Below are positions 1 through 6,051 of a stretch of 11,502 nucleotides of DNA, one piece after another. The position numbers were made by a program, and so were the translations under genes. How positions within the stretch are numbered: position 1 is the stretch's first letter; the number at the start of each line of letters is the position of its first letter. The notes below the pieces were generated by a model that had not been told where the DNA came from, made no database searches, and saw only the letters and a list, made by a program, of their open reading frames with translations. The DNA is from Chloroflexota bacterium (lineage in GTDB: Bacteria > Chloroflexota > Chloroflexia > JAMDCE01): positions 1-11,502 of the forward strand of contig JAMDCE010000092.1 in NCBI GenBank assembly GCA_023489135.1, given 5' to 3'.

Positions 1-873
1 CTGGGTATTGGCCCATGGGCTATTCACGAAGTCGCACTGGGGATCGCTTTCGCTCAGGTCGAAATGCAGGTTCTCGCCCTGCTTGATCATCTTGCAGCGG
101 ACCCAGACCGGTTTGTCTACCTTGGAGCCATCGTCGTCGCAGGCTGCCTCGCCGTAGAACGTACCGTCTGCCATGCGGCCGATCTCGCCCTTCACCGTAC
201 GGTACATCACCTCGATCATATCGTCGACAGCCTGCATCACCGTTTCTTTGCCGTATTTGTCGAGCAGCTTGATCACCCGTTCCTCGCAGAGCTTCAACGA
301 GGCGAACATCGCCGCTACGTCCAGTCGTTGGCGGTCCTTGTAGCGGACGTTATTCAGAATCAGCTCCTGTACCCCTCGGTTGGGCACGCCCTTTTCGGTC
401 CACTTGATGCAGGGGATCATCAGCCCCTCGGCGTGTATGTCGTAAGCCCGCGGGAAGTAGCCCCCGGGATACGCCCCGCTGGTGTCTAGCTGGTGCGCCT
501 TGGAAAAGGCCATGAAGAGCAGCTCGTCCTGGTAGAAGACGGGGCGAACGAAGGACCAGTCGGGCAGGTGGGTTCCGTAGGCGGTGTAAGCGCAGTTCAT
601 GACGAACTCATCGCCGGGGTAGATATCGTCCTTGAACTTCTCGGCGGCCAGCTGCGCCTGAAGCCTTCCGGCTCCGGCCAGCGCGGGAAGCGTCAGCGAC
701 GACGCCAGAACGCGCCCCCGTGCGTCGTAGACGCCGGTGTGGTGGTCGCGCAGCTCGGCGGTGATGAAGTTCTGGCTGGTCCGGATTAGGAGCCGGCTCA
801 TGTCGTGCGCGATGCTGACGAAAGCGCCCTGCAACACCGCCAGGGTGGTAGGATCGACGTTGGTTGTTGCCAT
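1..873 (-). CDS. Hydantoinase B/oxoprolinase-family protein (HyuB-like), N-terminal part, cut by the window edge
   Basis: The ATG at 873-871 opens a frame of 291 codons that is still open at base 1, so the C-terminal half or more is missing. The protein starts with the DPTTLAVLQGA-type beginning of the HyuB family. It then shows PGDEFVMN (86-93), YGTHLPD (99-105) and KAHQLD (125-130), which match the family's NDPY-x-GGTHLPD and RAHH-x-D blocks. His102, Asp105, His127 and Asp130 are kept, while several neighbouring Gly/Asp/His positions are changed. The family includes the B subunits of hydantoinases, 5-oxoprolinases and acetone/acetophenone carboxylases, which usually act with a HyuA partner. 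The start lies 3 bp after the previous gene's stop, and its ribosome site (GAGGT) falls inside that gene, so the two are translationally linked. The real substrate is unknown. Family assignment is firm; activity is inference. Confidence 0.85.
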   Translation of the reverse strand, partial: MATTNVDPTTLAVLQGAFVSIAHDMSRLLIRTSQNFITAELRDHHTGVYDARGRVLASSLTLPALAGAGRLQAQLAAEKFKDDIYPGDEFVMNCAYTAYGTHLPDWSFVRPVFYQDELLFMAFSKAHQLDTSGAYPGGYFPRAYDIHAEGLMIPCIKWTEKGVPNRGVQELILNNVRYKDRQRLDVAAMFASLKLCEERVIKLLDKYGKETVMQAVDDMIEVMYRTVKGEIGRMADGTFYGEAACDDDGSKVDKPVWVRCKMIKQGENLHFDLSESDPQCDFVNSPWANTQ

Positions 874-876
874 AAT

Positions 877-2187
877 CTATACCTCTAGTCCCGCTTCTTC
901 CCTCCGCTTGATCCAACCGGCCGGGTCGGGCGCGTATTCCTTCCAGTAGTCGCCGGGGATGCTGATGCCGGGAATGGCCGGAATCCAGTCTTCCTTGAGC
1001 AGCTCCTTGGGATCACCGTACTTGGCGGCCAGCTCGACCACCTCCGGGTCGTCCAGCGCGGTGAGTCGACCGTGGTCGATGATCTTGAACTTCTCCCCGG
1101 TCAACGAGGTCACTTCGTAGGTGGGGAACAGGCAGTGAACGTGCAGGTGCCCGTAAGGGACCCCTTTCTCGGCGGCCCATTCGTCTGACTTGCTCAGAAT
1201 TCGCGTGCCGAACCCTACGTGAATGATCCCCGAGCGGATGCGCTCATAGACCATTCCTCGCGACCGCATGAGCACGTTGCGCGGCCGGCGGAACTTGGGA
1301 TTGGTAGCGATGGCCGTCTCCCAGAGCCAGAAGAGCCCCGGACGCGGGTAATCGGGATAAGTGATGTCCTTGGTCATATCCATGAGCTGGCGCCAGATAT
1401 CCCCGTACTTCCCGCCACCCTCGACCCTAATCACCTGCCCGCGCTCGACGTAGACCTTGATGTGCGGGTAGGGGCGCCCCCAGTGGTTGAGACAGCCGGC
1501 GATTACTCCTCCGGTATCCTCGGTATTGTCGTAAGGAGGAGGTGGATGCCCGTGCAGGTGCCCGTGGAACGGCTCCGCCGTAAAGCCGTACTTGGGATTA
1601 TCGAAGTGATGGGTCTGCATGGTGAAGCTGAAGTCGGTGCCTTCGGGGTCCGTGACGCGCACCTTCCCGCCCCGGCCGTGCTTCCAAATGGTGGCCCAGG
1701 CCTTGGATTGCGCCAGGTCCCAGACGTCGAAGGGAAAGATCGGGGCCGGGCTGGCCAGTATCTCCCGGCTGACCCAGGGGATGCCCTCGTAGCGGTAGGA
1801 GGTGTCGGTGCGGGTAGGCCCACCGATGCCCCGAATGAGCAGGTCATAGCCCATGGATTCGGCGAAGGCCTCGATCTTCTTGGTCCAGGGCGGGGGCTCG
1901 TCCGGATACTTGTTCCACGGGGTGTTGCCCATGAACGCCTTTATCTCGTCCACTTCCTCCATCTCGCGGTCCGGACCGAAATCCCCGACGAACAGATCAC
2001 ATTTTGCTCCCGCCTCCCTGACTGCCTGGACAATCGTGTCGATGACCAGTCTGTCCTGGTAAGTGTCCGCCGCCAGCAGGACTCGCTCCCCGGGCTTGAT
2101 CCCGTAACCCGCCGGCAGGCTCCGGCGGACGGAAGGCATCTTGACGACGTGCCGTGCGTAGGGGAGAAGGCTTTCGATGGTGTCCAT
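877..2187 (-). CDS. M29 aminopeptidase / 2,5-dihydroxypyridine dioxygenase-superfamily-like protein, 436 aa
   Basis: Starts at ATG 2187-2185 with a GGAGG ribosome site overlapping the ubiD stop, and stops with TAG at 879-877. The N-terminus (PGERVLLAADTYQD, 32-45, and the following AVREAGAKCDLFVGD) resembles the Rossmann-like opening of the M29 superfamily. VRVTDPEGTDFSF (177-189), the VIRVEGGGKYGD segment (252-263) and ETAIATNPKF (290-299) match superfamily core blocks. The superfamily holds metallo-aminopeptidases and the ring-cleaving iron enzyme NicX. Where those enzymes carry a His-x-Asp metal motif near the C-terminus, this protein has HLHVH (347-351), an HxH, and His323 lies just upstream. 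A His-rich HGHLHGH (208-214) sits in the middle. It lies between a UbiD decarboxylase and a HyuB-like gene, so a catabolic enzyme fits better than a peptidase. At 436 aa it is longer than NicX (about 350 aa). Alignment is from memory, so reaction and metal are unknown. Confidence 0.6.
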   Translation of the reverse strand: MDTIESLLPYARHVVKMPSVRRSLPAGYGIKPGERVLLAADTYQDRLVIDTIVQAVREAGAKCDLFVGDFGPDREMEEVDEIKAFMGNTPWNKYPDEPPPWTKKIEAFAESMGYDLLIRGIGGPTRTDTSYRYEGIPWVSREILASPAPIFPFDVWDLAQSKAWATIWKHGRGGKVRVTDPEGTDFSFTMQTHHFDNPKYGFTAEPFHGHLHGHPPPPYDNTEDTGGVIAGCLNHWGRPYPHIKVYVERGQVIRVEGGGKYGDIWRQLMDMTKDITYPDYPRPGLFWLWETAIATNPKFRRPRNVLMRSRGMVYERIRSGIIHVGFGTRILSKSDEWAAEKGVPYGHLHVHCLFPTYEVTSLTGEKFKIIDHGRLTALDDPEVVELAAKYGDPKELLKEDWIPAIPGISIPGDYWKEYAPDPAGWIKRREEAGLEV

Positions 2188-2199
2188 TATTCTGGCCTC

Positions 2200-3639
2200 C
2201 TAACTGAAGTACTGCTCCCAGTTGTTCCGGACGTGCTGCAACATCTCATCGGGTGGGTGGACTAGCTCGGCCGTCTTGCGGCCCTCGGAAGCGAACTTCT
2301 TGGTCGCATCGACACCCATCTTCGAGCAGAGGGCGAACTCCGTCAGGCCGGTTTCCTCCCCTTCCTGCCTGCCCCGGGCCGATGGGTTCAGCGGATAGAC
2401 GCCCATAGCCGGCAGTATCACCACGTCTCGCTCGGGGTCCACTCGGGTGGCCTCCGCAAAATCCATCCTCAGGGGGTCGAAGATGTCGATGTCTTCGTCC
2501 ACCACCGTCACCTGGTTCACGCTGGCGGTCCCGTATCCGGTTCCGAAAGCGGCGTAGATCGCCTGCCGTCCCCAGCCGGGATACCTCTTCTGTATCTGCA
2601 CGATGGCCTTGTAGCCTCGACCCTCCAGGGGTATATAGCAGTCTCGAAAGCCGATCACACGGTCCTTGAGCTCGTTGAAGAAGTTCGCCTGCAGGGGGAT
2701 GGTGCGAATGACCTCGTTCTCCCCGTACTGGTGGCCGACAGAACAGGTCTGGTAAATGGCGTCTTGGCGGTGGGTTACGCAGGTCACGTGGAAGGTGGGG
2801 GTGATCATCTCTTCCTCGTAGTACTCCATCCACTCGCCAAAGGGACCTTCCCTGGTGGGCTCGTTCCAGAACAGCTTGCCCTCGATGACTAGCTCGGAGG
2901 TCGCCGGCACGTCCACGTCGACCGTCTCGCACTTCACGAGCTCGACAGGAGCGCCGCCCAGCGCGCCGGCCAGGGCGAATTCGTCGTCCCCGACGTGCCC
3001 CATTTTCGTCGTCCCGGCCAGGTATACCGTTGGGTCGGCCCCGCAGACGATGGCCACCGGCATGGCCTGTTCACCGCGCTTCTTGGCCAGCGCCAGGTGA
3101 ATCCCAATGTCCTGCATCATCAGGGCCATGATCCCAGTGGTCCTCCGGTCAAACACGTTGACCCGGTAGATGCCCACGTTGCGCCCGAACTGCGGGTCTT
3201 TGCTGACCGTGGCGTTCAGGGTGATGTAGGGCCCTCCGTCCCCGGGATGCCAGCGGAAGATTGGGAACTTGAAGAGGTCGATGTCATCGCCCTTGAGGAT
3301 CACCTCCTTGCAGGGTCCGGAACTGACCATCACCGGTTCCGGCCACTCCCGCTTGTTCCTTAGAACCGCGGCGTAGTGGTCGCGCAGAGCCTTCACCGAG
3401 CTGCCTTTGGGCAGCCCCAGCGCCAGGGCGATGCGGGAGTAAGCCCCGTGCACATTGGCGACGAGGGGATAGTCGGAGCCGCGAACCTTTTCGAAGAGGA
3501 GAGCCGGACCCTTTTGCCTATTGGTCTCCCAGATGATCGAGGCGACCTCATCGCCGGGCTCAACCTCGCGGCGGACGCGCACTATCTCGCCCTCCGCTTC
3601 GAGGAGCTTAAGGAAATCGCGTAAGTCACTAAACGCCAT
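2200..3639 (-). CDS. ubiD: UbiD-family decarboxylase (prenylated-FMN dependent), 479 aa
   Basis: Reversible (de)carboxylase of unsaturated or aromatic acids using prenylated FMN; cytoplasmic. The protein has the usual family length. The catalytic triad can be read directly: Arg159 in GIYRVNVFD, and Glu264 and Glu269 in REGPFGEW, the EGPFGE signature in which both glutamates bind or act near the cofactor. The N-terminus (FSDLRDFLKLLEAEGEIVRV) is the standard opening. The start is fixed by GGAGGA five bases before ATG 3639-3637. It is the first gene after a strong promoter (3802-3830) and is followed 12 bp later by the M29-like gene. Relatives act on hydroxybenzoates, phthaloyl-CoA, cinnamate and others, so the true substrate is open, and the symbol denotes family, not ubiquinone synthesis. 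No ubiX-type prenyltransferase, needed to make the cofactor, is seen in the window. Confidence 0.93.
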   Translation of the reverse strand: MAFSDLRDFLKLLEAEGEIVRVRREVEPGDEVASIIWETNRQKGPALLFEKVRGSDYPLVANVHGAYSRIALALGLPKGSSVKALRDHYAAVLRNKREWPEPVMVSSGPCKEVILKGDDIDLFKFPIFRWHPGDGGPYITLNATVSKDPQFGRNVGIYRVNVFDRRTTGIMALMMQDIGIHLALAKKRGEQAMPVAIVCGADPTVYLAGTTKMGHVGDDEFALAGALGGAPVELVKCETVDVDVPATSELVIEGKLFWNEPTREGPFGEWMEYYEEEMITPTFHVTCVTHRQDAIYQTCSVGHQYGENEVIRTIPLQANFFNELKDRVIGFRDCYIPLEGRGYKAIVQIQKRYPGWGRQAIYAAFGTGYGTASVNQVTVVDEDIDIFDPLRMDFAEATRVDPERDVVILPAMGVYPLNPSARGRQEGEETGLTEFALCSKMGVDATKKFASEGRKTAELVHPPDEMLQHVRNNWEQYFS

Positions 3640-3665
3640 GTAGTCCTCCGTCGTATTCTGTCGCG

Positions 3666-3683
3666 CAGATCGGCGGCGATCTG
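3666..3683 (-). promoter_or_regulatory. Leader hairpin before ubiD
   Basis: An inverted repeat CAGATCG-4 nt-CGATCTG (7-bp arms) lies about 27 bases before the ubiD start, inside the predicted 155-nt leader. No T-run follows, so it is not a typical terminator. It could be an operator or a structured leader element. Structure is seen; function is inference. Confidence 0.35.
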
Positions 3684-3727
3684 ATACAGATTGCCATGTT
3701 TGGGTATCACGAGGGTCTCGAGGGATA

Positions 3728-3747
3728 ACGTCCGGCTACCGGGACGT
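3728..3747 (-). promoter_or_regulatory. Second leader hairpin before ubiD
   Basis: Arms ACGTCC-GG and CC-GGACGT form an 8-bp stem with one bulged base and a 3-nt loop. It lies downstream of the predicted transcription start near 3795. Together with the hairpin at 3666-3683 it makes the leader unusually structured. No known riboswitch family was recognised. Confidence 0.35.
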
Positions 3748-3801
3748 CAATCGGTGCCCGCCGCATTCATCTTATAAAACCTAATTCGTAGTGGCGAATG
3801 C

Positions 3802-3830
3802 ATCATAGCACGGAAGGACGCGTCTGTCAA
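3802..3830 (-). promoter_or_regulatory. Sigma-70-type promoter for ubiD and downstream genes
   Basis: On the minus strand a consensus -35 box TTGACA (3830-3825) is followed after exactly 17 bp by TATGAT (3807-3802), five of six matches to the -10 consensus. Predicted start is near 3795, leaving a leader of about 155 nt before ubiD. It sits in the only long gap of the left operon, so ubiD, the M29-like gene and hyuB can be expressed apart from the two genes upstream. Confidence 0.75.
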
Positions 3831-3840
3831 CAATTTGTTG
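3828..3840. promoter_or_regulatory. Perfect palindrome overlapping the -35 box (candidate operator)
   Basis: CAACAA-T-TTGTTG is a perfect 6-bp inverted repeat about one central base. It shares three bases with the TTGACA -35 box of the ubiD promoter. A regulator bound here would touch RNA polymerase. The regulator is not in the window and the family cannot be named. Confidence 0.4.
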
Positions 3841-3850
3841 GCTGATCTTG

Positions 3851-4501
3851 TTAGAGTCCGAGCTGTTCCCCCACAAAGACGACCGTTATCCTTCCGGGGC
3901 GGGACTCCTTTTCAATGATCAGCACTTTGCCGCATTGCCGCTCGGGGGGGTAACACTCGCTCTCGTGGCAGATGCCGTCGCCGGCGCAGGGAGTAACCTT
4001 GTCCTCGCGAAAGGAATTGGCGACGGCCGCGAAATGCCTGGCCCGGCGGAGGGCTTCCTCCAGGGAGGGCACGATCTTATTCACGCCGGTTACCAGGATG
4101 ACCTTCTTGGCCCCGTAGACGTAGCCGCCGATGCGGCTTCCGCCGCCGTCGATGTTGACGATCTCCCCGGTCAAGGAAAGGGCGTTTATGCTACCCAGGC
4201 AATAGTCTGCCGTGGTCGCCCTCCTGCGAAGGTCGTATCGTCGGGACTCGTCGTCTTCCGATTGTATCGTCTGGTTGTAGTACTCGTAGGGACCGGTTTT
4301 CAAAGCGTCGACTATGCCGCACTCCCTGAGGGTGACCGAGCCACCGGTGTGCACCGACGACCCACGGGGAATCATCTCGAGGACGGCCGCTCGTGCCTGA
4401 TCGGCGGTCTCGCAGTAGAGGGCATCGATATTGCGCTTTTTCAGTTCGGGGATTAGCTTCTCCAGCTGTTTTTCATAGTATTTGCGCACGCTCTTGTTCA
4501 C
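3851..4501 (-). CDS. LUD-domain protein (LutC/YkgG-like) with C-terminal cysteine cluster, 216 aa
   Basis: GTG start at 4501-4499, supported by a strong GAGGGGAGA ribosome site 6 bp upstream; the next amino acids are NKSVRKYYEK. The LUD core is seen in IPRGSSVHTGGSVTLRECGI (44-63), the family's GS-x-T-L-x-E-x-G block, and in the GEIVNIDGGGSRIGGYVYGAK region (112-132). The C-terminus holds Cys172, Cys178, Cys183 and Cys190 in a PCAGDGIC...ECYPPERQC arrangement. This is a known extension in stand-alone LUD proteins and a possible metal or Fe-S site. LUD proteins take part in lactate oxidation complexes, but single-gene members are mostly uncharacterised. No lutA or lutB is present, so a role in lactate use is not supported here. 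It follows the dihydroxyphthalate-decarboxylase-like gene by 19 bp and is clearly in its operon. Confidence 0.85.
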   Translation of the reverse strand: MNKSVRKYYEKQLEKLIPELKKRNIDALYCETADQARAAVLEMIPRGSSVHTGGSVTLRECGIVDALKTGPYEYYNQTIQSEDDESRRYDLRRRATTADYCLGSINALSLTGEIVNIDGGGSRIGGYVYGAKKVILVTGVNKIVPSLEEALRRARHFAAVANSFREDKVTPCAGDGICHESECYPPERQCGKVLIIEKESRPGRITVVFVGEQLGL

Positions 4502-4520
4502 AGTGATCTCCCCTCGTGCA

Positions 4521-5489
4521 CTAAATGATCGGGAAAAGGAAATCGACGCTTGGCTTGGAGGTAATCACCCGGTCGAGCACCAGATAGTCCAGGAAAGTGT
4601 TGATGGTCCGTCTCTCTTTTTCACCCAGCACCCAGGAGTACGGGTAATCCCCGGCCAGTATGAACCGATCCACGTTCCAGATCTCTTTGTCCCCTTGCTC
4701 CAGCTCGTCCGGCCTGGCGGTGTAGCGAGAGGTCAGCAGGGCCGCCTCGCGCAGCGCCTTGAGCAGCGATTGTGGCACCCACGGATTGTCGCGGACCACC
4801 CGCTCGTTAATGACCATAGTATGGATTATCGGGTATATGCCGGTGCGCCGGTAGTATTCCGTTTCGACCTCGACGAAGTTCGAAAACAGGCGAGAGATGC
4901 CGGGGCGCACGATGTTGACCGGACCCACGCCGGCATCCAGCTGGCCTCGTTCCATCATCTGGGCGATGTGCTCGTTGAAGTCGAAGCCCTTGCCCGCCGA
5001 CGGAATCAGCTCGATCGAGACCCCGGATTCCCTGGCGCCTTCGGCTTCCCTATCCATGAGCGTGTACCAAAGGATGTCCTCGGGCCTCACTCCGTATTCG
5101 TCCAGCAAGATGCCTCGGACCCACGACATCGTCGATGCCGCGTAGACGTGCAGCCCCACCTTCTTCCCTTTGAGATCCGCCGGTGTCTTGATGGCGGCAC
5201 CGTCGCGACAATAGACGCTGCGATGGCGAAAGGACCGGTTGGGATATACCGGGAGTCCGATGAGAGGAGCCCCCCTCAGCTTGGCCTCGACGAAGAAGGA
5301 CATGGAAAGCTCTCCTCCGTCTAGCTCCCCCTCCAGGATTCTGTCGTGCCTGACGATGGTGGAGGGTTCGGGGAAATCGCACACGCAGGTGAGGTCGATG
5401 CCCTCGGGCTTGACGGTTCCGTCAAGCAGGGCCATTATCGAGGGTCGGTCGGCAATGCCGATGCTCATGGATACCCGCCGATCTGCCAT
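4521..5489 (-). CDS. 4,5-dihydroxyphthalate decarboxylase-like / solute-binding-fold protein, 322 aa
   Basis: ATG 5489-5487 is preceded by GGGAGGAG, and this is the first gene of the left operon. The segments SIMALLDGTVKPEGIDL (17-33), GELSMSFFVEAKLRGAPLIGLPV (59-81), FRHRSVYC (87-94) and DLKGKKVG (105-112), followed by WVRGILLDEYGVRPEDI, match the family named after Pht5, 4,5-dihydroxyphthalate decarboxylase. That family shares the fold of ABC-transporter substrate-binding proteins. No signal peptide or lipobox is present, so the protein is probably cytoplasmic and more likely an enzyme or ligand-binding protein than part of a transporter; no permease or ATPase gene is nearby. Most family members are untested, and the decarboxylase name should not be taken as proof of substrate. 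Its placement with UbiD supports chemistry on a carboxylated ring compound, by inference. Confidence 0.75.
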   Translation of the reverse strand: MADRRVSMSIGIADRPSIMALLDGTVKPEGIDLTCVCDFPEPSTIVRHDRILEGELDGGELSMSFFVEAKLRGAPLIGLPVYPNRSFRHRSVYCRDGAAIKTPADLKGKKVGLHVYAASTMSWVRGILLDEYGVRPEDILWYTLMDREAEGARESGVSIELIPSAGKGFDFNEHIAQMMERGQLDAGVGPVNIVRPGISRLFSNFVEVETEYYRRTGIYPIIHTMVINERVVRDNPWVPQSLLKALREAALLTSRYTARPDELEQGDKEIWNVDRFILAGDYPYSWVLGEKERRTINTFLDYLVLDRVITSKPSVDFLFPII

Positions 5490-5526
5490 AGTTGCTCCTC
5501 CCTTGATGTGTTCACCATATAAAACA

Positions 5527-5551
5527 ATATTCCGGTCAGCAAACCGAATAT
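5527..5551. promoter_or_regulatory. Dyad overlapping the -10 box (candidate operator)
   Basis: ATATTC(C)GGT, 6 nt, ACCGAATAT: 9-bp arms with one bulged C. The right arm covers the -10 box of the promoter at 5547-5575, and the left arm lies over the predicted transcription start. This is a classic repressor position. No regulator gene for the left operon is seen in the window. Confidence 0.45.
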
Positions 5552-5575
5552 ATCACAAAAGCTGGTGCCCGTCAA
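5547..5575 (-). promoter_or_regulatory. Sigma-70-type promoter of the left operon
   Basis: Minus-strand TTGACG (5575-5570), 17 bp, TATATT (5552-5547): each box matches five of six consensus bases. Predicted start near 5540 gives a leader of about 50 nt before the ATG at 5489. Confidence 0.7.
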
Positions 5576-6051
5576 GCGTTTGAGGGAGCCCGGGAGCCCG
5601 AGGTTCGGCGGCTCTCAATCCTGCTGCCAGTCTCGTTCGAGTTTTATGTCAGGTTTGTGTCAACGAGCATAGATTGGTCAAGGGCGCGTGGCAGAGCTTT
5701 TTCTTGCGTTTCTCGCGCCGGCGTCACGCCGTCAAGATCGGCACGGCGCTCGTCGTCGAGGCTGTGTACCGCACGATGGTTGATACGATCAGCCCAGTCT
5801 CAGTTTCCTCTCAGATGTTTTTAAGGTTGCAGTGGTAGATTTAGACAGCGTGGGCCGGATTCCTGAGTACGCGTTCGACCCTGACCAGGCTCGAGCTGGA
5901 AAGGTATCTCGAAATCGAGCCTTCAACAAACGCCGAGGTAGGCGCTGTCACGGATTTGAAATGGGGTGAAGCTTTGTCGACAAGGGAAAGGCAGCGTTTA
6001 GACGATGCCGAGGGCAAGCTGAGCAAGCCCTCTTTGCCAGGTGCCAAGTCA
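5576..6051. other. Divergent non-coding region between the two operons
   Basis: No convincing gene was found in these 476 bases. They hold an 8-bp tandem repeat GGGAGCCC x2 at 5584-5599 and two TGTCA units 11 bp apart at 5647-5662. The TCTCAG repeat block follows at 5787-5825, with a candidate -10 box TAGATT at 5836-5841. The frame of the DUF1573 lipoprotein is open back to a TAG at 5842-5844 and has a possible TTG start at 5956, but it lacks a convincing ribosome site there. The stretch 5845-6051 is therefore read mainly as leader. Confidence 0.5.
5787..5825 (+). promoter_or_regulatory. 11-bp-period direct repeats, likely OmpR/PhoB-type activator site
   Basis: Units GATCAG (5787), TCTCAG (5798), TCTCAG (5809) and TTTAAG (5820) are spaced exactly 11 bp apart, one helical turn. 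A candidate -10 (TAGATT, 5836-5841) follows, so the repeats cover the -35 position as in PhoB-type activated promoters. The same TCTCAG pair occurs at 6974-6990. Confidence 0.55.

Noticed and set aside
1219..2265. 348-codon plus-strand open frame
   Set aside because: It is the antisense of the M29-like gene, has no ribosome site and no recognisable domain.
4482..5324. 280-codon plus-strand open frame
   Set aside because: Antisense of the dihydroxyphthalate-decarboxylase-like gene; no family features.
4521..5489. Periplasmic ABC-transporter substrate-binding protein
   Set aside because: The fold fits, but there is no signal peptide or lipobox and no permease or ATPase gene beside it.
5584..5599. 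GGGAGCCC tandem repeat as part of a CRISPR or mobile element
   Set aside because: Only two 8-bp copies, no spacers, no transposase or terminal repeats.
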